DNA of 6,289 nucleotides, from the NCBI GenBank assembly GCA_013696365.1, contig JACCYS010000220.1:1-6289 (forward strand). Reading direction: 5' to 3'. The notes below the pieces were generated by a model. That model made no database searches, had not been told where the DNA came from, and saw only the letters and a list, made by a program, of their open reading frames with translations. The stretch comes from Nocardioidaceae bacterium. GTDB lineage: Bacteria > Actinomycetota > Actinomycetes > Propionibacteriales > Nocardioidaceae. The position numbers were made by a program, and so were the translations under genes. Of the stretch, positions 1-5,409 are shown piece by piece. Position 1 is the stretch's first letter. Every line of letters begins with the position of its first letter.

Positions 1-436
1 CGAGGATGTGGCCGCGCAGCCGCCCGCAGTAAGGATCGGCGAACCCGACGTGGCAGGCGCCGGCGTCGTAGAAGGTCTGGACCCGTCCGCTGGTGCGGTC
101 GACAAGCTGGTCCGGGACGACCAGCGCGCCGGGACCGAGATCGGGCCGCAGGCTACCGACCGCGCACGGGGCGACGACCTGGCCGACCCCGAGCGAGCGC
201 AGCGCCCACATGTTCGCCCGATAGTTGACCCGGTGCGCGGGATAGGCGTGGTTGCGGCCGTGCCGCGGCAGGAACGCGACCGGCCGGCCGTCGAGACCGC
301 CGATCGACACCGGTGCGGACGGGTCGCCGTACGGCGTGGTCAGCTCGACCTCGCTGACATCGGCGAGAAACTCGTAGAACCCCGACCCACCGATCACGGC
401 GACATCGGCACGGGGGGAGGATGCACATGCAGTCAC
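1..436 (-). CDS. mtnP: S-methyl-5'-thioadenosine phosphorylase, N-terminal part (cut by left edge)
   Basis: Cytosolic enzyme that splits methylthioadenosine with phosphate into adenine and methylthioribose-1-phosphate, in purine and methionine salvage. The visible 145 residues carry class II nucleoside phosphorylase signatures. GGSGFY (16-21) holds the phosphate-binding Ser18. LPRHGRNH (56-63) holds the phosphate-binding Arg58-His59. Then come VNYRANMWAL (70-79), CAVGSL (91-96) and VVPDQLVDRTSGR (106-118), followed by the adjoining FYD and FADPYC. About half of a usual 260-280 residue protein is present. The DRTSGR/FYD/FADPYC block is typical of MTAP rather than trimeric PNP, though substrate range cannot be proven here. 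The chosen GTG (434-436) is 15 codons before the GGSGFY core and has no Shine-Dalgarno, but CAGACT lies 8 bases upstream. An in-frame GTG at 461-463 would add nine residues. The gene diverges from the SDR gene. Confidence 0.92.
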   Translation of the reverse strand, partial: MTACASSPRADVAVIGGSGFYEFLADVSEVELTTPYGDPSAPVSIGGLDGRPVAFLPRHGRNHAYPAHRVNYRANMWALRSLGVGQVVAPCAVGSLRPDLGPGALVVPDQLVDRTSGRVQTFYDAGACHVGFADPYCGRLRGHIL

Positions 437-444
437 GGGCGCTG

Positions 445-450
445 AGTCTG
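445..450 (-). promoter_or_regulatory. candidate -10 element for leaderless mtnP
   Basis: On the minus strand the hexamer CAGACT keeps the two best conserved -10 positions, A at the second and T at the sixth. It ends 8 bases before the GTG at 434-436. No Shine-Dalgarno precedes that GTG, so a leaderless or nearly leaderless transcript is plausible. There is no convincing -35. A second CAGACT lies at 479-484 on the same strand and could serve the alternative GTG at 461-463. Confidence 0.25.
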
Positions 451-477
451 CCAGCCAGCACACCGGCTTGCGCCGAC

Positions 478-483
478 TAGTCT
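478..483 (+). promoter_or_regulatory. candidate -10 element for leaderless SDR gene
   Basis: TAGTCT matches the actinobacterial TANNNT consensus and ends 7 bases before the GTG start at 491, the spacing expected if transcription begins at the start codon. No Shine-Dalgarno sequence is found upstream of that GTG, which supports leaderless translation. The hexamer overlaps the perfect 8-bp palindrome GACTAGTC (475-482). No clear -35 is visible. Confidence 0.4.
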
Positions 484-490
484 GGTCGGC

Positions 491-1468
491 GTGCGTATCA
501 CACATGTCGTCGACTGGGCGCTGGACAAGTCGGTGGTCCTTGGCTACTCCCGGATCGGACCGCTGGTGCGGCAGGCCTGGTGGCCGCCCGACCCTGCACC
601 GGACGCGCTGGCCGGCAGACATGTGGTGGTCACCGGAGCCAGCGGCGGCCTCGGTGCCGCCACTGCTGCGGGTTGTGCGCGGCTGGGTGGCACCGTGCAC
701 CTGGTGGGGCGTACCAAGAGCAAATTGGACGAGGCCGCCAGCGGCATCCGCGACGACGTGGGCCGGCCGGTCGACCTGGTCACCGAGATCTGCGACATCA
801 GCGACCTCGACTCTGTGCGGGCCTACGCCGACGAGCTGACCGGCAGCGTCGACGAGCTGCACGGCCTCGTGCACAACTCCGGCGTGTTGCCGCCGGAGCG
901 TAAAGAGTCAGCGCAGGGCCATGAGTTGGTCTACGCGACCCACGTGCTCGGCCCTTCCCTGCTGACCCACCTGCTGCGCGGGGTCCTGGTCGCCGATGGG
1001 GACGCGCGGGTGGTGTGGGTGTCGTCTGGCGGCATGTACACCCGCCAGCTGGACACCGATGACATCGAGGCGAAGGAGCGGGAGTGGTCCGGCGCCGATG
1101 CGTACGCCCGGACCAAGCGGATGCAGGTCGTGCTTGCCCAGATGTGGGCCGACCGGTTGCGGATCGACAATGTGGCGGTGCACTCGATGCACCCCGGCTG
1201 GTCCGACACGCCCGGCATCGCCGACGCCCTGCCCGGCTTCCATAAGGTGATCGGACCGGTTCTCCGCAGCAGCGAAGAGGGGGCCGACACGGCGGTCTGG
1301 TTGGTCGCCGCACCTGGAGGCTCGGTGACCGCCGGCGCCAGTGGGGTGTTCTGGAGTGACCGGCGTCCGCGCCCGCTTGCCTACGCACCGTGGCAGAAGG
1401 AGACGCCGGGGGGCCGAGCCCGGCTATGGGAGGCGGTCAGCGAGGCGATCGGAGTCGACCCCGCGTGA
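491..1468 (+). CDS. DHRS12-like short-chain dehydrogenase/reductase
   Basis: NAD(P)-dependent oxidoreductase of the classical SDR fold, 325 residues; substrate unknown. The N-terminal extension (1-43) precedes the Rossmann start TGASGGLG (48-55). The usual NNAG reads HNSG (128-131). The strand before the catalytic serine gives SSGGMY (178-183), the YxxxK pair is Y205/K209, and HPGWSDTPG (234-242) follows. The combination SSGGM, YAxxKRxQVVL and SMHPGWxDTPG, plus the long N-terminal lead-in, closely matches vertebrate DHRS12 (from memory), a poorly characterised SDR. It has all catalytic residues and is probably active. GTG start with no Shine-Dalgarno but a TAGTCT -10 seven bases upstream, so probably leaderless. 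Its TGA overlaps the GTG of the next gene (GTGA), indicating co-translation with the membrane protein. The family call is firm; the reaction is not known. Confidence 0.9.
   Translation: MRITHVVDWALDKSVVLGYSRIGPLVRQAWWPPDPAPDALAGRHVVVTGASGGLGAATAAGCARLGGTVHLVGRTKSKLDEAASGIRDDVGRPVDLVTEICDISDLDSVRAYADELTGSVDELHGLVHNSGVLPPERKESAQGHELVYATHVLGPSLLTHLLRGVLVADGDARVVWVSSGGMYTRQLDTDDIEAKEREWSGADAYARTKRMQVVLAQMWADRLRIDNVAVHSMHPGWSDTPGIADALPGFHKVIGPVLRSSEEGADTAVWLVAAPGGSVTAGASGVFWSDRRPRPLAYAPWQKETPGGRARLWEAVSEAIGVDPA
1451..1454 (+). promoter_or_regulatory. ribosome binding site deciding the 1465 start
   Basis: GGAG lies inside the last codons of the SDR gene, 10 bases before the GTG at 1465. Together with the GTGA stop/start overlap it favours 1465 over the in-frame GTG at 1390, which would overlap the SDR gene by 79 bases and add 25 residues of low-complexity out-of-frame SDR sequence. 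Confidence 0.55.
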
Positions 1469-2865
1469 GCTCGCCGGCACCGCGCCCCACGCCTGCGGGG
1501 CCGGCGTCTGCGGAGCCCGGGCTGCCACCCGGGCAGATCGACCTCACGCACCCGGACAGGCGGCCGGAGTGGATAGCGCTAGCGGTGGCCGCGGGCGCCT
1601 TGCTGCTGGCCTTCACCGGTGAGGAGTGGGGCCGCTGGTGGGGCGACGTGCACGCCTGGCTGGAGCCGATCTCGGCATTCCTGAACCCGACGATAGGGCC
1701 CGGTCTGCCGCTGGCGGCGGGCGTCGCGCTGCTGGTCACCACGCAGGGAGCCACCTGGGCGCAGCGGCTCAGTTGGCGGCAGTTGCTGCTGACAAGCTGG
1801 CTCACCGGGTTGGTGTGGTCGGTCGGCCTAGCGCTGATCCGAGGGTGGTCGGGCATCACGAAGCCGCTGACCAACGACCACGAGTATCTGGTCGACGTGC
1901 CCCGTGTCGACGACCTGACGACCCTGATCCCCACCTTCCTCGACCGCGTCGACATCCGCGGCGACGAGCAGTGGATCACCCATGTCGCCGGGCACCCACC
2001 GCTGACGTTTCTGAGCTTCTTGTGGCTGGACCGGATCGGCCTGGGCGGGCCGGTGTGGGGTGGGGTGGTGATCACCGCGCTCGGCTCGACGGCGATCGTG
2101 GCCGTGCTGGTCACGTTGCGCATCCTCGGCGACGAGCAGCGAGCGCGGGTGCTGGCGCCGTTCCTGGTGCTCACCCCGCTGGTTGCCTGGTCGGTGGTGT
2201 CGGCCGACGGGGTGTTCATGGCGGTGGCCGCCTGGGGGCTGGCGGTGCTCGCCGCCGCCGCGATGGCACCGACCTGGCCCCGGGCGGCGATCTTGGGGGC
2301 CGGTGCAGGGGTCGTCCTCGGCATCGGGATCAACCTGTCGTACGGGCTGTTGTTGGTTGGCACGCTGGCGTTGGCGGTGCTGGCGGCTGCCCGTACGGTC
2401 CGCCCGCTGCTGCCGGCCGTGCTCGGCGCACTGGTGGTGGTCGGTGTCTTCGCAGCCCTCGGCTTCTGGTGGCTGGAGGGCCAAGAGCGGCTCGTCAACC
2501 GCTACTACATGGGTATCGCGCGCAACCGGCCTTACAGCTACTGGATCTGGGCCAACCTTGCGGTGGTGTGCTTCTGCGTCGGCCCCGCTGTCGTGGCCGC
2601 AGTTGGGCGTGCGGTTGCGCAGGTGCGAGCCAGCGCCGTGCAGTGGTCCGCGGCCTGGTTGCTCGCGCTCGGCGGGGCCGCGGCCATCGTCGTCGCCGAC
2701 CTGTCCGGGCTGTCGAAGTCCGAGGTCGAGCGCATCTGGTTGCCGTTCATGCTGTGGCTGGTGCCGCTGGTGGCCTGGCTGGACGTTCATGACCGGCGCC
2801 GGTGGCTGGCCGCCCAGGCCGGGTGGACACTGCTCATCAGCAGCGTGCTGCGGTTCACCTGGTAG
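1465..2865 (+). CDS. polytopic membrane protein, GT-C glycosyltransferase-like
   Basis: Integral membrane protein of 466 residues; exact family not recognised. A Pro-rich cytosolic N-terminus (1-33) is followed by about 11-13 hydrophobic segments, near 36-52, 78-93, 106-125, 196-218, 228-246, 247-268, 273-309, 314-336, 360-383, 393-412, 423-440 and 447-461. The long loop after the third segment (126-176) carries an acidic DHEYL (138-142), and GHPPL (176-180) follows just before the next hydrophobic stretch. An acidic loop residue plus an HPP-type motif is common in GT-C enzymes that use polyprenyl-phosphate sugars, so such a role is inferred. SKSEVERIWLPF (417-428) is a conserved-looking late motif. 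In Mycobacterium tuberculosis an uncharacterised membrane gene (Rv0537c) also lies close to the MTAP gene Rv0535 (from memory); homology was not tested. It is translated coupled to the DHRS12-like gene. It could instead be a transporter. Confidence 0.75.
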   Translation: MSSPAPRPTPAGPASAEPGLPPGQIDLTHPDRRPEWIALAVAAGALLLAFTGEEWGRWWGDVHAWLEPISAFLNPTIGPGLPLAAGVALLVTTQGATWAQRLSWRQLLLTSWLTGLVWSVGLALIRGWSGITKPLTNDHEYLVDVPRVDDLTTLIPTFLDRVDIRGDEQWITHVAGHPPLTFLSFLWLDRIGLGGPVWGGVVITALGSTAIVAVLVTLRILGDEQRARVLAPFLVLTPLVAWSVVSADGVFMAVAAWGLAVLAAAAMAPTWPRAAILGAGAGVVLGIGINLSYGLLLVGTLALAVLAAARTVRPLLPAVLGALVVVGVFAALGFWWLEGQERLVNRYYMGIARNRPYSYWIWANLAVVCFCVGPAVVAAVGRAVAQVRASAVQWSAAWLLALGGAAAIVVADLSGLSKSEVERIWLPFMLWLVPLVAWLDVHDRRRWLAAQAGWTLLISSVLRFTW

Positions 2866-2883
2866 CAGCCCCAGCCCCAGCCG
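2866..2883. repeat. short CAGCCC tandem repeat between convergent genes
   Basis: Just after the TAG of the membrane protein there are three hexamers, CAGCCC, CAGCCC and CAGCCG, running into a CCGCCGG stretch. They fill the 33-base gap between two convergent stop codons. No stable hairpin with a T-tract is seen, so this is not called a terminator. Confidence 0.5.
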
Positions 2884-2898
2884 CCGCCGGCCGTCCGC

Positions 2899-3093
2899 TC
2901 AGCACTCGGCTGGTGGCAGCTCGAGCGCCCGGCAGACCGCACGCCACACCCGTCGGGGCGGCTCCCCCGTGGACAGTGCCTGATCCACGGTGTGCCCATC
3001 CAGCTCGGCCAGCACCTGCTGTTGCGCCCAGACCCTGGCGTATCCCCCGCCGAGCTGGTGTTCCATGCGCAACCAGAACTCGCTGTGCTTCAC
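2899..3093 (-). CDS. DUF3046 family protein
   Basis: Small, probably cytosolic protein of 64 residues and unknown function. It shows the family pattern: EFWLRME (5-11), YARVWAQQQVLAEL (18-31), GHTVDQAL (33-40), then VWRAVCRALELP (49-60), with the conserved Trp7, Trp22, Trp50 and Cys53. The length is that of the whole family, so it is intact. Its GTG overlaps the TGA of the MMPL gene (GTGA at 3090-3093), implying translational coupling. No Shine-Dalgarno is present, but CATACT ends 6 bases upstream, which could give a leaderless transcript as well. In actinobacteria this gene is usually found next to recA/recX (in M. tuberculosis Rv2738c, near recA Rv2737c), so attachment to a transporter gene is unusual. 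It converges on the membrane protein gene, leaving 33 bases between stops. Confidence 0.88.
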   Translation of the reverse strand: MKHSEFWLRMEHQLGGGYARVWAQQQVLAELDGHTVDQALSTGEPPRRVWRAVCRALELPPAEC

Positions 3094-5324
3094 CGCACCA
3101 GTATGCGGTCGTCGACGGGCGCGGCGGCCTGGGGCTGTACGTCGTGGTCACCGCCATTGGCGTCACCGCTGTCGGGGCCGGGACCGCCGGAGCCGCCGCC
3201 CTCGCGGAGCCCGTGTCGTTGCCACCAGCGCGCCATCGGGGCGGGCGCCCACCAGTTGGCGGTGCCCATCAGCCGCATCGCCGCCGGCACCAGCAGCGCG
3301 CGTACGACAGTGGCGTCGAGCACGATTGCCACCAGCATGCCCACGCCGATCATCTTGATGAAGACGATCCCCGACGTTGCGAAGGCGCCGATGACCACGG
3401 CCAGCAACAGTGCTGCGCTGGTGATGATGCCGCCGGTGCGCTGCAGCCCGGTGGCCACCGCCTCGGTGTTGTCGTGGGTCTGGTCCCAACGCTCACGGAT
3501 GCGCGAAAGCAGGAAGACCTCGTAGTCCATGGACAGCCCGAAGAGGATCGCCAGCATCAAGATCGGTTGGGTGGCGTCCAACGCCCCCAGCGGGGTGAAG
3601 CCGAGAGTATCGGCGAGGTTCCCGTCCTGGAAGATCCAGGTCACCACGCCGAAGGACGCCGCCACCGACACCACGTTGACGATCACCGCCTTGACCGGCA
3701 GCACCACCGAGCCGAAGGCGAGGAAGAGCAGCACCAGCATGGCTGTGACCACGATCAGCCCCATCCAGGGCAGGGTGTCGCCCAGGTCGGCGAGCAGGTC
3801 CCCCAGGGCGGCGGTCTCGCCGCCGATGAGCACCGTGGCCCCATCAGGCGGCGGGACGTTACGCAACCCCTGAACCAGCTCGCGGGCCGGCTCGGTCTGC
3901 GCCTGGTCGGGATAGCTGACCTCGACCAGTGTCTGGTCGCCGCTGCTGTCGACGGTCTGCGTGTCAGTGACCCCGGCCACCGACTTCAGCCGCTGCTCGT
4001 AATCCGCCACCTCGGCCCGGTCGGCGCCGCTGACCACCACCGAGGCGATCGACCCCGCCTCGGCGGGGAACTCGGTCTCGAGCCGTTCCGCGACCGTGCG
4101 GCTCTGCGTGCCCTCCGGCAGCACCCGATGGTCCACGCTGGTCCACTGCACCTGCAGGAATGGCAGGCCGAGCGCAAGCAGCCCGACCACCGTGGCGGTG
4201 AGAAATGCCACCGGGCGACGCATCACGGCGTGCGCGATGCGCGCCCACGCGCCCGGACCCCCGGCAGCGGCGTGCCGGCCGCGGCCTCGCCGCAGGAACG
4301 GCAACGCACCGAGCTCCACGCGCGGGCCTAGGACCGCCAGCAGGGCGGGCAGCACGGTGAGCCCCAGCACCATGGCCACCAGCACCGCAGCCATTCCCCC
4401 GAACCCCATCGAGCGCAGAAACGTCTGCGGGAACAGCAGCAACGAGGCCAGCGAAACCGTCACGATCAGCCCAGAGAAGGCCACGGTGCGACCCGCTGTC
4501 GCCATCGTGGCCACGAGCGCGCCGGGGGTGTCATGGCCGCGCCCCAGCTCCTCGCGGAACCGGCTGACCATGAACAGCGCGTAGTCGACCGCCAACCCCA
4601 GCCCGAGCAGGATGATCACATTGATGGCAAAAACCGACACGTCGGTCACGGTGGTGAGCAGTCGCAGCACCGCGAACGAGCCGATGATGGCCATCCCGCC
4701 GAGCAGCGCCGGCAGCAGCGCGGACACGACGCTGCCGAACACGTACAGGCTGAGCAGGAGCACCAACGGGATCGCGAGCGACTCGGCCCGGCCGATGTCT
4801 GCGCCGACCTGCTCGCCGACGTCGCTGAACACCGCCGAGGGGCCTCCCACCTGGGTGCGCAGCCCCTCGGCGTCCAGGTCGGGGCGGATCTGCTCGTAAG
4901 CGTCGGCGCGGTCCTCATCGGCGTCTCCCGCCAGGGTGATCGCCACCAGCGCGGTGCCACCGTCGTTGGAGACCAGTCCCGGTGCCTGCTGTGCCGGCAC
5001 GTTCCACGGAGTCACGACGGAGTCGACTAGATCGGCTGGCAGCACGTCGACCACCGTGGTCACCGAGCGCTCGCCCGCCGGCGAGTCGATCCGCTCCCCG
5101 CCGTCGGCGGCGTAGAGGACGAGGACGTCGGCGTCGACCCGGCCGAACGTCTCGACGATCGCCTCGGATGCCTTGGCCGACTCGCTGTCCGGGTTCTCGA
5201 AACCGCCGTCGCTGAGTGCACCGAACACGCCGGCGCCGCACACCCCGGCGAGCACCGAGGTCAGGGCCGCGATGACCAGAATCGTCCAGCGTCGGCGGGT
5301 GATGAGCTGTCCCCATCGCTGCAT
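3090..5324 (-). CDS. MMPL/RND family membrane transporter
   Basis: Inner-membrane, proton-driven exporter of the MMPL family, 744 residues; the cargo (lipid, drug or other hydrophobic compound) is unknown. It has the full duplicated layout: TM1 (about 14-36), periplasmic-side domain 1 (about 40-178), TM2-6 (about 182-333), TM7 (about 371-391), domain 2 (about 395-517), TM8-12 (about 519-683), then a soluble tail. Both halves keep the Asp-Tyr proton relay: GLGLAVDYALFMVSRFREE (241-259; D247-Y248) and FGLSMDYEVFLLSRIRE (595-611; D600-Y601), equivalent to the Asp-Tyr pairs of MmpL3. The tail (707-744) is Gly/Asp/Pro rich and looks disordered. ATG start with GGAG five bases upstream. It is divergent from a TetR gene across a tandem operator, so substrate-induced derepression is likely. 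It is followed by DUF3046 with a 4-base overlap. Confidence 0.95.
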   Translation of the reverse strand: MQRWGQLITRRRWTILVIAALTSVLAGVCGAGVFGALSDGGFENPDSESAKASEAIVETFGRVDADVLVLYAADGGERIDSPAGERSVTTVVDVLPADLVDSVVTPWNVPAQQAPGLVSNDGGTALVAITLAGDADEDRADAYEQIRPDLDAEGLRTQVGGPSAVFSDVGEQVGADIGRAESLAIPLVLLLSLYVFGSVVSALLPALLGGMAIIGSFAVLRLLTTVTDVSVFAINVIILLGLGLAVDYALFMVSRFREELGRGHDTPGALVATMATAGRTVAFSGLIVTVSLASLLLFPQTFLRSMGFGGMAAVLVAMVLGLTVLPALLAVLGPRVELGALPFLRRGRGRHAAAGGPGAWARIAHAVMRRPVAFLTATVVGLLALGLPFLQVQWTSVDHRVLPEGTQSRTVAERLETEFPAEAGSIASVVVSGADRAEVADYEQRLKSVAGVTDTQTVDSSGDQTLVEVSYPDQAQTEPARELVQGLRNVPPPDGATVLIGGETAALGDLLADLGDTLPWMGLIVVTAMLVLLFLAFGSVVLPVKAVIVNVVSVAASFGVVTWIFQDGNLADTLGFTPLGALDATQPILMLAILFGLSMDYEVFLLSRIRERWDQTHDNTEAVATGLQRTGGIITSAALLLAVVIGAFATSGIVFIKMIGVGMLVAIVLDATVVRALLVPAAMRLMGTANWWAPAPMARWWQRHGLREGGGSGGPGPDSGDANGGDHDVQPQAAAPVDDRILVR
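3100..3105 (-). promoter_or_regulatory. candidate internal -10 for leaderless DUF3046 mRNA
   Basis: On the minus strand CATACT occupies exactly -12 to -7 relative to the GTG of the DUF3046 gene, with the key A at -11 and T at -7. It lies inside the final codons of the transporter gene (Arg-Ile-Leu). No clear -35 is visible. Confidence 0.35.
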
Positions 5325-5329
5325 CTCGG

Positions 5330-5333
5330 CTCC
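5330..5333 (-). promoter_or_regulatory. ribosome binding site of the MMPL gene
   Basis: On the minus strand GGAG lies five bases (CCGAG) before the ATG at 5322-5324. It confirms this start and is one of only two clear Shine-Dalgarno sites in the window. Confidence 0.7.
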
Positions 5334-5350
5334 AGGTAAACAGGAAATGA

Positions 5351-5379
5351 ATGATCGTCATGTCAGTGAACGGTGTTCA
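5351..5379 (-). promoter_or_regulatory. candidate promoter of the MMPL-DUF3046 unit
   Basis: Minus strand: a -35-like TGAACA (5379 down to 5374, 4 of 6 matches to TTGACA), a 17-base spacer, and a -10-like GATCAT (5356 down to 5351) with the key A and T. The predicted start near 5344 gives a leader of about 20 bases that contains the GGAG site. The -35 lies within the first inverted repeat, so a bound repressor would block it. Confidence 0.35.
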
Positions 5380-5380
5380 C
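5366..5380. promoter_or_regulatory. operator 1, perfect 15-bp inverted repeat
   Basis: GTGAAC-GGT-GTTCAC: six-base arms that pair perfectly around a three-base centre. It lies in the divergent region between a TetR regulator and the transporter and overlaps the candidate transporter -35. It shares a consensus with operator 2. The arm change G/C here versus A/T there occurs symmetrically at positions 3 and 13, as expected of a selected protein binding site. Confidence 0.85.
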
Positions 5381-5381
5381 G

Positions 5382-5396
5382 GTAAACGATGTTTAC
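5382..5396. promoter_or_regulatory. operator 2, perfect 15-bp inverted repeat
   Basis: GTAAAC-GAT-GTTTAC: six-base perfect arms with a three-base centre, one base after operator 1 (centres 16 bases apart). It overlaps the candidate TACTAT -10 of the TetR gene, so it probably mediates autorepression. It also covers the ATG at 5389, which argues against that codon as the true TetR start. Confidence 0.87.
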
Positions 5397-5399
5397 TAT
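5394..5399 (+). promoter_or_regulatory. candidate -10 of the TetR gene
   Basis: TACTAT fits TANNNT well. Transcription would start near 5406-5408, only 2-4 bases before the ATG at 5410, giving a nearly leaderless mRNA. There is no good -35. It overlaps the right arm of operator 2 by three bases. Confidence 0.45.
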
Positions 5400-5409
5400 G
5401 CTGCGCGAC

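Noticed and set aside
153..461. Minus-strand frame with an apparent 102-residue protein near the left edge
   Set aside because: It is out of frame with the phosphorylase signatures, which run unbroken in another minus frame over the same bases.
1390..1464. Upstream GTG start for the membrane protein
   Set aside because: It would overlap the SDR gene by 79 bases. The GTG at 1465 has a GGAG and the usual GTGA coupling.
1437..2498. A 353-codon open frame on the minus strand opposite the membrane protein
   Set aside because: The translation is Ser/Thr/Arg/Pro-rich low-complexity sequence, a mirror of the real gene, with no recognisable motif.
2847..2869. GCTGC/GCAGC pair around the end of the membrane protein gene
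   Set aside because: Five-base arms with a 13-base loop and no T-tract are expected by chance at this base composition.
2802..4331. A 509-codon open frame on the plus strand opposite the transporter gene
   Set aside because: It is antisense to a clear MMPL gene with both Asp-Tyr motifs. Its translation is low in hydrophobic content, rich in His/Gln/Arg/Gly and shows no domain. High-GC coding sequence often leaves such antisense frames open.
5351..5361. ATGATCGTCAT small inverted repeat
   Set aside because: The arms are only four bases and unlike the operator consensus; it overlaps the candidate -10 of the transporter and is probably incidental.
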